Part shown: piece after piece, positions 42,574 through 55,279 of the stretch
Layout of the letters: the number at the start of each line of letters is the position of its first letter
Numbering within the stretch: the first letter of the stretch is position 1
Origin: Hordeum vulgare subsp. vulgare
Taxonomy: Eukaryota > Streptophyta > Magnoliopsida > Poales > Poaceae
NCBI RefSeq assembly: GCF_904849725.1
Contig: NC_058519.1
Coordinates: forward strand, 106,070,881 to 106,134,880
Direction: 5' to 3'
Length of the DNA: 64,000 bases
The notes under the pieces: model-generated
Databases searched by the model: none
The model's input: the letters and a program-made list of their open reading frames with translations, nothing else
Told to the model about the DNA's origin: nothing
Translations under genes and position numbers: made by a program

Positions 42574-44377
42574 TGTTGGGGAACGTCGCATGGGAAACAA
42601 AAATTTCCTACGCGCACGAATACCTATCATGGTGATGTCCATCTACGAGAGGGGATGAGTGATCTACGTACCCTTGTAGACCGTACAGCAGAAGCGTTTA
42701 GTGAACGCGGTTGATGTAGTGGAACGTCCTCACGTCCCTCGATCCGCCCCGCGAACAATCCCGCGATCAGTCCCACGATCTAGTACCGAACGGACGGCAC
42801 CTCCGCGTTCATCACACGTACAGCTCGACGATGATCTCGGTCTTCTTGATCCAGAAAGAGAGACGGAGAGGTAGAGTAGTTCTCCGGCAGCGTGACGGCG
42901 CTCCGGAGGTTGGTGATGACCTTGTCTCAGCAGGGCTCCGCCCGAGCTCCGCAGAAGCGCGATCTAGAGGAAAAACCGTGGAGGTATGTGGTCGGGCTGC
43001 CGTGGAAAAGTCGTCTCAAATCAGCCCTAAAACCTCCGTATATATAGGTGGGAGGGAGGGGACCTTGCCTTGGGGCTCAAGGGGGTCGGCCGAGTCCAAG
43101 GGGGAAGGCTCCCCCCCAAACCGAGTTGGACTTGGTTTGGTGGGTGGGAGTCCTTCCTTCCCTTCCCACCTCCCTTTTTTTTCTTTTCTCTTTGATTTTC
43201 TTTCCTAGGCGCATAGGGCCCTTTTGGGCTGCCCCACCAGCCCACTAAGGGCTGGTGCGCCACCCTCAAGGCCTATGGGCTTCCCCGGGGTTGGTTGCCC
43301 CCCGGTGAACTCCCGGAACCCATTCGTCATTCCCGGTACATTCCCGGTAACTCCGAAAACCTTCCGGTAATCAAATGAGGTCATCCTATATATCAATCTT
43401 CGTTTCCGGACCATTCCGGAAACCCTCGTGACGTCCGTGATCTCATCCGGGACTCCGAACAACATTCGGTAACCAACCATATAACTCAAATACGCATAAA
43501 ACAACGTCGAACCTTAAGTGTGCAGACCCTGCGGGTTCGAGAACTATGTAGACATGACCCGAGAGACTCCTCGGTCAATATCCAATAGCGGGACCTGGAT
43601 GCCCATATTGGATCCTACATATTCTACGAAGAACTTATCGTTTGAACCTCAGTGCCAAGGATTCATATAATCCCGTATGTCATTCCCTTTGTCCTTCGGT
43701 ATGTTACTTGCCCGAGATTCGATCGTCAGTACCGCATACCTATTTCAATCTCATTTAATGGCAAGTCTCTTTACTCGTTTCGTAATACAAGATCCCGCAA
43801 CTTACAATAAGTTACTTTGCTTGCAAGGCTTGTGTGTGATGTTGTATTACCGAGTGGGCCCCGAGATACCTCTCCGTCACACGGAGTAACAAATCCCAGT
43901 CTTGATCCATACTAACTCAACTAACACCTTCGGAGATACCTGTAGAGCATCTTTATAGTCACCCAGTTATGTTGCGACGTTTGATACACACAAAGCATTC
44001 CTCCGGTGTCAGTGAGTTATATGATCTCATGGTCATAGGAATAAATACTTGACACGCAGAAAACAGTAGCAACAAAATGACACGATCAACATGCTACGTC
44101 TATTAGTTTGGGTCTAGTCCATCACGTGATTCTCCTAATGACGTGATCCAGTTATCAAGCAACAACACCTTGTTCATAATCAGAAGACACTGACTATCTT
44201 TGATCAACTGGCTAGCCAACTAGAGGCTTGCTAGGGACGGTGTTTTGTCTATGTATCCACACATGTAAATGAGTCTTCATTCAATACAATTATAGCATGG
44301 ATAATAAACGATTATCTTGATACAGGAATTATAATAATAACTATATTTATTATTGCCTCTAGGGCATAATTCCAACA
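42574..44377 (-). repeat. Angela 3' LTR
   Basis: 1804 bp, TGTTGG...CCAACA termini on both strands. The open frames inside (for example 42831-43208) recur in the other LTR and are not genes. Confidence 0.95.
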
Positions 44378-44429
44378 GTCTCCCACTTGCACTAGAGTCA
44401 ATAATCTAGCCCTCACATCATTATGCGAA

Positions 44430-47400
44430 TTACATCATAATAAATCTAACACCCATACAGTTCTGGTGTTGATCATGCTTTGGCCGTGGAAGAGGTTTAG
44501 TCAGCGGGTCTGCTACATTCAGATCCGTGTGCACTTTGCATATATTTACGTCCTCTCCCTCAACGTAGTCGCGGATGAGGTTGAAGCGTCGTTTGATGTG
44601 TCTAGTCTTCTTGTGAAACCGTGGTTCCTTTGCTAAGGCAATGGCACCCGTGTTGTCACAGAACAAGGTTATTGGATTCAGTGCGCTTGGCACCACTCCA
44701 AGATCCGTCATGAACTGCTTCATCCAGACACCCTCCTTAGCCGCCTCCGAGGCAGCCCTGTATTCCGCTTCACATGTAGAATCTGCTACGACGCTTTGCT
44801 TGGAACTGCACCAGCTTACCGCACCCCCATTAAGAATAAATACGTATCCGGTTTGCGACTTAGAGTCGTCCGGATCTGTGTCAAAGCTTGTATCGACGTA
44901 ACGTTTTACGGTGAGCTCTTCGTCACCTCCATACACGAGAAACATCTCCTTAGTCCTTTTCAGGTACTTCAGGATATTCTTGACCGCTGTCCAGTGATCC
45001 ACTCCTGGATTACTCTGGAACCTACCCGCCATACTTATGGCCAGGCTAACATCCGGTCTAGTGCACAACATTGCATACATGATAGAACCTACGGCTGAAG
45101 CATAGGGGATGGAGCGCATATGCTCTCTATCTTCATCAGTTGCTGGGCACTGAGTCTTACTCAATTTCGTACCTTGTAAAACTGGCAAGAACCCTTTCTT
45201 GGACTGTTCCATTTTGAACCTCTTCAAAACTTTATCAAGGTATGTGCTTTGTGAAAGTCCTATCAGGCGTTTTGATCTATCCCTATAGATCTTAATGCCT
45301 AGAATGTAAGCAGCTTCTCCTAGGTCCTTCATAGAGAAACTTTTATTCAAGTAATCCTTTATGCTCTCCAAAAACTCCACGTTGTTTCCAATCAGCAATA
45401 TGTCATCCACATATAATATTAGAAACGCCACAGAGCTCCCACTCACTTTCTTGTAAATACAAGATTCTCCAACCACTTGTATAAACCCAAATGCTTTGAT
45501 CACCTCATCAAAGCGTTTGTTCCAACTCCGAGATGCTTGCACCAGTCCATAAATGGATCGCTGGAGCTTGCACACCTTGTTAGCATTCTTAGGATCGACA
45601 AAACCTTTGGGTTGTATCATATACAACTCTTCCTTAAGGAAACCGTTAAGGAACGCCGTTTTGACATCCATCTGCCAGATTTCATAATCGAAAAATGTAG
45701 CTATTGCTAACATGATTCTGACGGACTTAAGCATCGCTACAGGTGAGAATGTCTCATCGTAGTCAACTCCTTGAACTTGTGAAAAACCCTTTGCCACAAG
45801 TCGAGCTTTATAAATGGTCACATTGCCGTCAGCGTCCGTCTTCCTCTTAAAGATCCATTTGTTCTGAATAGCCTTGCGGCCCTCAGGTAGTACTTCCAAA
45901 GTCCACACTTTGTTCTCATACATGGATCCTATCTCGGACTTCATGGCTTCTAGCCATTTGTTGAAATATGGGCCCACCATTGCTTCTTCATAATTTGCAG
46001 GTTCATTGTTGTCTAACAACATGATTGATAAGACGGGATTACTGTACCACTCTGGAGCAGCACGTGGTCTCGTCGGCCTGCGTGGTTCGACAGAAACTTG
46101 AACCGGAGTTTCATGATCATCATCATTAACTTCCTCCTCAACCGGCGTCGCAATGACAGAGGTTTCCCCTTGCCCTGCGCCACCATCCAGAGGGATGAGA
46201 GGTTCAACAACCTCCTCAAGTTCTATCTTCCTCCCACTCAATTCTCTCGAGAGAAACTCCTTCTCGAGAAAAGCTCCGTTTTTAGCAACAAACACTTTGC
46301 CCTCGGATTTGAGATAGAAGGTGTACCCAACTGTTTCTTTTGGGTAACCTATGAAGACGCACTTTTACGCTTTGGGTTCCAGCTTTTCACGCTGATGCTT
46401 TTTGACATAAGCATCACATCCCCAAACTTTAAGAAACGACAACTTTGGCCTTTTGCCATACCACAGTTCGTATGGTGTCGTCTCAACGGATTTTGATGGT
46501 GCCCTATTTAAAGTGAATGCAGCTGTTTCTAATGCATAACCCCAAAAAGATAATGGCAAATCGGTAAGAGACATCATAGATCGCACCATCTCTAATAAAG
46601 TACGATTACGACGTTCGGACACACCATTACGCTGTGGTGTTCCAGGCGGTGTCAACTGTGAAACAATTCCACATTGTCTTAAGTGAGCACCAAACTCGAA
46701 ACTCAGATATTCACCCCCACGATCAGACCGTAGGAACTTGATCTTCTTGTTACGATGATTTTCCACTTCACTCTGAAATTGCTTGAACTTTTCAAATGTT
46801 TCAGACTTGTGCTTCATCAAGTAGACATAACCATATCTACTCAAATCGTCAGTGAAGGTGAGAAAATAACGATATCCGCCGCGCGCCTCTACGCTCATGG
46901 GACCACACACATCGGTATGTATGATTTCCAACAAGTCACTTGCACGCTCCATAGTTTCGGAGAATGGAGTCTTAGTCATCTTGCCCATGATGCATGGTTC
47001 GCACGTGTCAAGTGAATCAAAGTCAAGTGACTCCAAAACTCCATCAGCATGGAGTTTCTTCATGCGCTTTACACCAATATGACCTAAGCGGCAGTGCCAC
47101 AAAAATATGGCGCTATCATTGTTAACTCTAACTCTTTTGGTCTCAATGTTATGTATATGTGTATCGCTATCAAGATTCAATATGAACAATCCTCTTACAT
47201 TAGGTGCATGACCATAAAAGATGTTACTCATAGAAATAGAACAACCATTATTCTCTGACTTAAAAGAGTAACCGTCTCGCATTAAACAAGATCCAGATAT
47301 AATGTTCATGCTCAACGCAGGCACTAAATAACAATGATTTAAGTTCATCACTAATCCTGATGGTAACTTAAGTGAAACTGTGCCGACGGCGATTGCATCA

Positions 47401-48412
47401 ACCTTGGAACCATTTCCTACGCGCATCATCACTTCATCTTTCGCCAGCCTTCGTCTATTCCGCAGTTCCTGTTTCGAGTTGCAAATATGAGCAACAGAAC
47501 CGGTATCGAATACCCAGGCACTACTACGAGAGCCGGTTAAGTACACATCAATAACATGTATATCAAATATACCTGATTTTTCTTTGGCCGCCTTCTTATC
47601 AGCCAGATACTTGGGGCAGTTGCGCTTCCAGTGACCCATACCCTTGCAATAGTAGCACTCTGTTTCAGGCTTAGGTCCAGCTTTGGGTTTCTTCGTCGGA
47701 TTGGCAACAGGCTTGCCGCTCTTCTTTGAATTACCCTTCTTGCCTTTGCCGTTTCTCTTGAAACTAGTGGTCTTATTCACCATCAACACTTGATGTTCTT
47801 TACGGAGTTCAGACTCTGCGACTTTCAGCATCGCAAACAACTCGCCGGGTGACTTGTTCATCCCTTGCATGTTGTAGTTCAACACAAAGCCTTTATAGCT
47901 TGGCGGCAGTGATTGAAGGATTCTGTCAGTGATAGCCTCTTGCGGGAGTTCAATCCCCAGCTCAGCTAGACGGTTTGAGTACCCCCAGACATTTTGAGCA
48001 CATGTTCACTGACAGACGAGTTCTCCTCCATTTTGCAAGCATAGAATTTATCGGAGGTCTCATACCTCTCGATCCGGACGTTCTTCTGAAAGATGAACTT
48101 CAACTCCTGGAACATCTCAAATGCTCCATGACGCTCAAAGCGACGTTGAAGTCCCGGTTCTAAGCCATACAAAACTGCACATTGAACTACTGAGTAGTCC
48201 TCCTTACGTGCTAACCAAGCGTTCTTAACATCCTGATCAGCCGTAGCGGGTGGTTCATCTCCTAGCGCAGCATTAAGGACATAATCCTTCTTCCCAGCTT
48301 GTAAGATTAGCTTAAGATTACGAGCCCAGTCTACAAAGTTGCTTCCATCATCTTTCAACTTAGCTTTCTCTAGGAACGTATTAAAATTCAGGGTGACAGT
48401 CGCGTGAGCCAT
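44430..48412 (-). pseudogene. Angela gag-pol, two lesions
   Basis: Order along the minus strand. Gag starts at 48412 (MAHATVTLNFNTFLEKAKL). A G-run (47982-47986 on the plus strand) shifts the frame two bases after KMSG. The zinc knuckle CYYCKGMGHWKRNC and protease WVFDTGSVAHIC follow, then GAG-pre-integrase LWHCRLGHIGVKRM, the integrase core (HTDVCGPM, RSDRGGEY, QRNGVSERRNRTLLEMVRSM), a TAA at 46365-46367 in otherwise continuous frame, reverse transcriptase (QMDVKTAFLNGFL, YVDDILLIG) and RNase H (SKQSVVADSTCEAEYRA). The end is at 44430. Catalytic residues are intact, so it is a very young defective copy. Confidence 0.95.
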
Positions 48413-49632
48413 GATCTACAACACAAATATATTCAAAGTGGACTTAGACTATGTTCAAGATAATTAGAGTTTAACTTAATCAAATTATTTGCCAAACTCC
48501 CACTCAAAAAGTACATCTCTCTAGTCATTTGAGTGGTTCATGATCCACTTACACTAGCTCAAGTCCGATCATCACGTGAGTTGAGTATAGTTTCAGTGGT
48601 AAGCATCAGTATGCTAATCATATCATCTATATGATTCATGATCGACCTTTCGGTCTCATGTGTTCCGAGGCCATGTCTGCACATGCTAGGCTCGTCAAGC
48701 TTAACCCGAGTGTTCCGCATGCGCAACTGTTTTGCACCCGTTGTATGTGAACGTTGAGTCTATCACACCCGATCATCACGTGGTGTCTCGAAACGACGAA
48801 CTGTCGCAACGGTGCACAGTCGGGGAGAACACAATTTCGTCTTGATATTTTAGTGAGAGATCACCTCATAATGCTACCGTCATTCTAAGCAAAATAAGGT
48901 GCATAAAAGGATTAACATCACATGCAATTCATAAGTGACATGATATGGCCATCATCACGTGCTTCTTGATCTCCATCACCAAAGCACCGGCACGATCTTC
49001 TTGTCACCGGCGCCACACCATGATCTCCATCAACGTGTTGCCATCGGGGTTGTCGTGCTACTCATGCTATTACTACTAAAGCTACATCCTAGCAAAATAG
49101 TAAACGCATCTGCAAGCACAAACGTTAGTATAAAGACAACCCTATGGCTCCTGCCGGTTGCCGTACCATCGACGTGCAAGTCGATATTTTCTATTACAAT
49201 ATGATCATCTCATACATCCAATATATCACATCACATCGTTGGCCATATCACATCACAAGCATACCCTGCAAAAACAAGTTAGACGTCCATGGGTATCTAG
49301 TAGGATCGCATCTTACTTACGCAAACACCACAACGGAGATATATGAGTTGCTATTTAACCTCATCGAAGGACCTCCTCGGTCAAATCCGATTCAACTAAA
49401 GTTGGAGAAACCGACACTTGCGAGTCATCTTTGAGCAACGGGGTTACTCGTAGGGATGAAACCAGTCTCTCGTAAGCGTACGAGTAATGTCGGTCCAAGC
49501 CGCTTCAATCCAACAATACCGCGGAATCAAGAAAAGACTAAGGAGGGCAGCAAAAGGCACATCACCGCCCACAAAAACTTTTGTGTTCTACTCGAGAAGA
49601 CATCTACGCATGAACCTAGCTCATGATGCCAC
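48413..49632 (-). other. Angela 5' untranslated leader
   Basis: About 1.2 kb between the primer-binding site and the gag ATG, as in other Angela/BARE elements. No gene; short frames are noise. Confidence 0.8.
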
Positions 49633-51438
49633 TGTTGGGGAACGTCGCATGGGAAACAAATATTTTCCTACGCGCACGAAGACCTATCATGGTGATGTCC
49701 ATCTACGAGAGGGGATGAGTGATCTACGTACCCTTGTAGACCGTACAGCAGAAGCGTTTAGTGAACGCGGTTGATGTAGTGGAACGTCCTCACATCCCTC
49801 GATCCGCCCCGCGAACAATCCCGCGATCAGTCCCACGATCTAGTACCGAACGGACGTCACCTTCGCGTTCAGCACACGTACAGCTCGACGATGATCTCGG
49901 TCTTCTTGATCCAGCAAGAGAGACGGAGAGGTAGAGTAGTTCTCCGGCAGCGTGACGGCGCTCCGGAGGTTGGTGATGACCTTGTCTCAGCAGGGCTCCG
50001 CCCGAGCTCCGCAGAAGCGCGATCTAGAGGAAAAACCGTGGAGGTATGTGGTCGGGCTGCCGTGGAAAAGTCGTCTCAAATCAGCCCTAAAACCTCCGTA
50101 TATATAGGTGGGAGGGAGGGGACCTTGCCTTGGGGCTCAAGGGGGTCGGCCGAGTCCAAGGGGGAAGGCTCCCCCCCAAACCGAGTTGGACTTGGTTTGG
50201 TGGGTGGGAGTCCTTCCTTCCCTTCCCACCTCCCTTTTTTTTCTTTTCTCTTTGATTTTCTTTCCTAGGCGCATAGGGCCCTTTTGGGCTGCCCCACCAG
50301 CGCACTAAGGGCTGGTGCGCCACCCTCAAGGCCTATGGGCTTCCCCGGGGTTGGTTGCCCCCCGGTGAACTCCCGGAACCCATTCGTCATTCCCGGTACA
50401 TTCCCGGTAACTCCGAAAACCTTCCGGTAATCAAATGAGGTCATCCTATATATCAATCTTCGTTTCCGGACCATTCCGGAAACCCTCGTGACGTCCGTGA
50501 TCTCATCCGGGACTCCGAACAACATTCGGTAACCAACCATATAACTCAAATACGCATAAAACAACGTCGAACCTTAAGTGTGCAGACCCTGCGGGTTCGA
50601 GAACTATGTAGACATGACCCGAGAGACTCCTCGGTCAATATCCAATAGCGGGACCTGGATGCCCATATTGGATCCTACATATTCTACGAAGATCTTATCG
50701 TTTGAACCTCAGTGCCAAGGATTCATATAATCCCGCATGTCATTCCCTTTTTCCTTCGGTATGTTACTTGCCCGAGATTCGATCGTCAGTATCCGCATAC
50801 CTATTTCAATCTCGTTTACCGGCAAGTCTCTTTACTCGTTCCGTAATACAAGATCCCGCAACTTACAATAAGTTACATTGCTTGCAAGGCTTGTGTGTGA
50901 TGTTGTATTACCCAGTGGGCCCCGAGATACCTCTCCGTCACACGGAGTGACAAATCCCAGTCTTGATCCATACTAACTCAACTAACACCTTCGGAGATAC
51001 CTGTAGATCATCTTTATAGTCACCCAGTTATGTTGCGACGTTTGATACACATAAAGCATTCCTCCAGTGTCAGTGAGTTATATGATCTCATGGTCATAGG
51101 AATAAATACTTGACACGCAGAAAACAGTAGCAACAAAATGACACGATCAACATGCTACGTCTATTAGTTTGGGTCTAGTCCATCACGTGATTCTCCTAAT
51201 GACGTGATCCAGTTATCAAGCAACAACACCTTGTTCATAATCAGAAGACACTGACTATCTTTGATCAACTGGCTAGCCAACTAGAGGCTTGCTAGGGACG
51301 GTGTTTTGTCTATGTATCCACACATGTAAATGAGTCTTCATTCAATACAATTATAGCATGGATAATAAACGATTATATTGATACAGGAATTATAATAATA
51401 ACTATATTTATTATTGCCTCTAGGGCATAATTCCAACA
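49633..51438 (-). repeat. Angela 5' LTR
   Basis: 1806 bp, paired with 42574-44377; it directly abuts the CTAGG target duplication on its outer side. Confidence 0.95.
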
Positions 51439-52174
51439 CTAGGATGGGTCTGTAGATAGTCAGGCCATGTGCCTTTATCTTTCTATCTGTCTGTACTCAG
51501 ACAACTTTACTCTTCCGCTGGTTTGTAAGAACTGTGTGTATGATTTGTGATGATGGGTCGTGAGACCCCTACCTTGTAATATTATGTGTGTGGCTCTTCC
51601 GAGCCTTCTAAATAAAGTTGTATGTTATGATTATGTTGTGATGCCATCGATGTATCTATACATATCGGTATGCCATGCGTACGTGTGTTGTACTTGATAT
51701 GTATGGGGTTCGATTACCTAGCCGTAGGCTTTAGTAGCATTCCTTACAGGGAAATGCCCTTTTGTGATCCAACGAGCCATGGTAGTTCGTTACTGCTCCG
51801 GACACATTGGTTGATTGGCATGTGTCCTTCTTAGCTGCTGTGTCTGTCCCCTTTGGGGAAATGTTACGTGATGTAATGGAGTCCCTGTAGTTTACTACGA
51901 CTCATCTACATTCACTCGTAACCGATACCTGCTTTGCTGGGTCATGTATGCTTGTCCCTGTGCGGAACTGCCGCTTTGGTTTATGACTAGACATGTCGAT
52001 CCGGGTTCTTTGTCATTGGATTGCTAACGACACAATTGCATACGCGAGTCAAAAGGCCCAAACGGTCCCAGCTAAGGTAAGGCTGCAGCCATGGGGATAA
52101 CCGTGCGTGAGACCGCAAAGAGATGCGATGTGTTACAGGCTGGATTCCTATGGCTTAGGATCGGGGTCCCGACA

Positions 52175-52862
52175 GTTTATCTCCCGCCTCGGCGAGAAAG
52201 CCCTCCCACTTTACAGGTTGCTTAAGAAGACCAATAACTTCAAATGGTCCGACAAGGCTGCGAGGGTTCTGGAGGTAGTCAAAACGCTGTTCGTCAGCAA
52301 CCCCATTCTAGCAGCACCCCGCGCGGGGGAACCGATGTTACTATACATCTCAGCCACCAATCAAGTGGCCAGCGCGGTCCTCGTCATAGAACGGGAGGCC
52401 GAGGATCACCAAATATGGATACAAAGGCCGGTCTACTATGTATCCAAGGTGCTTACCCCATGCAAAACCAGATACCCACACTATCAGAAGATTGCCTACA
52501 CAGTCTTTATGATATCACGTAAGCTCAGACACTATTTCCAAGAATGTGCGGTCACAGTAACATTCGAGGTACCCCTGAACGACATCATCAACAACAAGGA
52601 CGCCACCCACCGAATAGCTAAATGGTCCATCAAGCTCCTGCCATTTGAGATCACTTACAAGCCACGACGAGCCATCAAATCTCAAGTTTTGACCGACTTC
52701 GTTGCTGAATGGATAGAGGCAGAGCTCCCCAGAGAGTATAGCACTTACGCTCATTGGACCATGTACTTCTACGAGTCCAAAACTCTTGCTGGACTAGGGT
52801 CTGGGGTGAACCTGACATCCCCTAACGGAGATAATGTCCGATACGAGCTAGAGATCATGTAA
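52175..52862 (+). pseudogene. Gypsy H reverse transcriptase connection and RNase H
   Basis: Continues the frame cut at 39103: SRLGEKALPLYRLLKKTNNF, PMLLYISATNQVASAVLV, RPVYYVSKVLTPCKTRYP and LPFEITYKPRRAIKSQVLTD, then the start of RNase H (YFYESKTLAGLGSGV) with a stop at 52860-52862. Typical of the Tat lineage; the first RNase H Asp-containing motif (usually YFDGS) is altered to YFYES. Confidence 0.85.
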
Positions 52863-53745
52863 GCTGATTCGAATAACACGACAGAATATGAGGCACTACC
52901 ACACGGTCTTCGGATGGCGACCTCAATGGGAATACATCGGCTCGAGGTACGGGGGGATCCCAACCTCGCCATCCCACAAATCAACGGCGAATTCGATGCA
53001 AAAAATCCAAAATGGCAGCATAAAGAAATGCCGTCCTCAAGATATCAACACAGTTCGAGGGATTGGAATTCCATCACGTCTCGAGAGACAACAACCAAGC
53101 CGCGGACATCCTCGCCCGCTTAGGTGCAAAGCGCGACCCCGTCCCCAGTAACACATTCCTCAAGAGGCTTTTCAAGACATCCGTAGTATGGATAGACGAG
53201 GTTAGTAGCACAAGATCTGATGGTGTAGAATAGGTTGTACGCCCCATAGCCGAGTCAAACGATCAAATCATCGGCAGATCTATAATTGAAGAAACACCTT
53301 CCGCTCACGAGGTCATGATTGTGATCGCGCCATGGACCGAGCCCTTCCTTGCTTACCTTCTGCGCAAAGAACTCCCCAATGACCAGACCGAGGCGAGACG
53401 CACCATCCACCAATCAAAGGCCTAGAAGGTCCATGAGGGTGAGTTGTATAAGAAAAGCACTGGAGGAGTCCTCTAGCGGTGCATCTCCGAGGAAGAAGGA
53501 AGACAACTTTTGGCCGAAGTACACGCATGTATGGGCGGCGACCATGCAACGGCACGGGCCCTGGTCAACAAGGCTTTCCGAGCTAGTTTTTTCTGGCCCA
53601 CATCCCGAGCGGACGCTCACACACTCGTCCAACACAGTGTGGGGTGTCAAATTTTTGCAAATCAAATCCAGATGACCCCAACGGCTCTTCGGACAATTTC
53701 AATCACCTAGCCCTTTGCGGTCTGGGTCTGCACATGGTTGGACCA
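52863..53745 (+). pseudogene. Gypsy H RNase H remainder and integrase N-terminal part
   Basis: Frame-shifted remains. From about 53440, ELYKKSTGGVL and ACMGGDHATARALVNKAFR show the H2C2 zinc-binding region and a following FFWPTSRADAHTLV segment. The frame is cut after the bases for a Val-Gly-Pro triplet (53745) by the non-autonomous Gypsy. Confidence 0.75.
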
Positions 53746-55279
53746 TGATAACCCACAAGTATATGGGATCAATTGTAGCCTTTCTCGATAAGTAAGAGTG
53801 TCGAACCCAACGAGGAGCTAAAGGCAGGACAAATATTCCCTCAAGTTCTATCGACCACTGATACAACTCTACGCACACTTTACGTTCCCTTTACCTAGAA
53901 CAAGTATGAAACTATAAGTACTTTGTAGGAGTGATAGGATAGGCCTGCAATAAAGTAAAGAACACGTAAATAAAACTAGGGGCTGGTTAGATAAAGAAAC
54001 AACTACGAGTGTCTAACGAGTGTGGAAAAGTGGTGGTAGGAGTTGCGGAATTGTCCCTAAGAAATTGACTACGCTACTAGATCGATAACAAGTATCATGT
54101 GGGAGAGGCCTCTGCTAGCATGTCATCCCTTACTTGGAATTCTATGCACTTATGATTGGAACTATTAGCAAGCGTCCGCAACTACTAACGTTCATTAAGG
54201 TAAAACCCAACCATAGCAATAAGATATATTGGTCCCCCTTCAATCCCATATGCATCAATTTCTATGCTAGGTTTGAAGTTTCTGTCACTCTAGCCTGCCA
54301 ATACATAGTCCTATCAACATACAACTAACCCTATGGTGTGATCCAAGCGCGATCATATGATGGGCACCAAAGGACAGCAACATAACCACAAGCAAATTAA
54401 ACCAATCATAGCAATTAATCAATCATCGATAGGACAACGATAATCTACTCAGACATCATAGGATAGCAACATATCATTGGATAATAATATGTAGCATAAA
54501 GCACCATGTTCAAGTAGAGGGTACAGCGGGTTGCGGGAGAGTGAACCGCTGAATATAGATGGGGGAAGATGATGGAGATGTTGGTGAAGATGACGGAGGT
54601 GTTGGTGTAGATCGCCGTCACACGATGATGTCCCGGGCGGCGTTTCGGCGCCGCCGGGAGAGAGGGGGAGAGAGCCCCCCTCCTTGTTCTTCTTCCTTGA
54701 CCTCCTCCCTAGATGGGAGAAGGGTTTCCCCTATGGTCCATGGTCTCCATGGCTGCGGAGGGGTGAGAGCCCCTCCGAGATTGGATCTCTCTCTCTGTGT
54801 CCTTCTGTTTCAGCGCTCCCAGATTCTACGTTTCACCGTTTCTTAAATTCCCGAAGATCCGTAACTCCGATTGGGCTGAAATTTTAACATGATTTTCTTC
54901 CAGATATTATATTTCTTGCAGAGAAAGAAGGGCACCAACCGCCTTAAGGAGTGGCAACAAGCCTGCCTGCCGCGGGCCCACCCCCTGGCCGTGGCGACAG
55001 GGCTTGTGGGCACTCCGTGCATCGCCTCGCGTTGATTCTTCTTCCCAAAAGATCATAAATATTCCAAAATAAATCCCCGTAAGTTTTTATTACGTTTGGA
55101 CTTAGTTTGGTATGGATATTCTGCGAAACAAAAAACACGCAACAAACAGGAACTGGCACCGGGCACTGGATCAATATGTTAGTCCCAAAAATAGTATAAA
55201 AAGTTGCCAAAAGTATATGAAAGTTTTAGAATATTGGCATGAAACAATCAAAAATTATAGATACGACGGAGACGTATCA
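53746..55279 (-). repeat. G2 3' LTR
   Basis: 1534 bp; its termini pair with the copy at 59505-61038. No gene. Confidence 0.9.

Larger units (their letters stand above)
42574..51438 (-). mobile_element. Angela-type Copia retrotransposon, nearly complete
   Basis: An 8.87-kb minus-strand element with two LTRs (42574-44377 and 49633-51438), a perfect CTAGG target duplication (42569-42573, 51439-51443), a polypurine tract AAGTGGGAGAC next to the 3' LTR and a TGGCATCATGAGC primer-binding site at 49620-49632. I recognise the LTR (TGTTGGAATTATGCCCTAGA on the minus strand) as the wheat Angela/WIS group. By-eye comparison shows roughly 25 differences between the LTRs (about 1.4%), so the insertion is recent. 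Confidence 0.95.
39104..52174 (+). mobile_element. 4.2-kb solo LTR (LARD/Sukkula-like), interrupted by Angela
   Basis: It starts TGTCACATCCCTGG (39104) and ends GGTCCCGACA (52174), flanked by a perfect GTTTA target duplication (39099-39103, 52175-52179). Removing the Angela element leaves 39104-42573 plus 51444-52174, about 4.2 kb, without protein-coding sequence. That is the size class of barley Sukkula-type LARD LTRs; the family name is my inference. AATAAA near 51612 supports plus orientation. The GC-rich frames at 39568-40478 lie within this LTR and look non-genic. Confidence 0.8.

Noticed and set aside
42831..43208. 125-residue frame, repeated at 49891-50268
   Set aside because: Identical position in both Angela LTRs; LTR regulatory sequence, not a gene.
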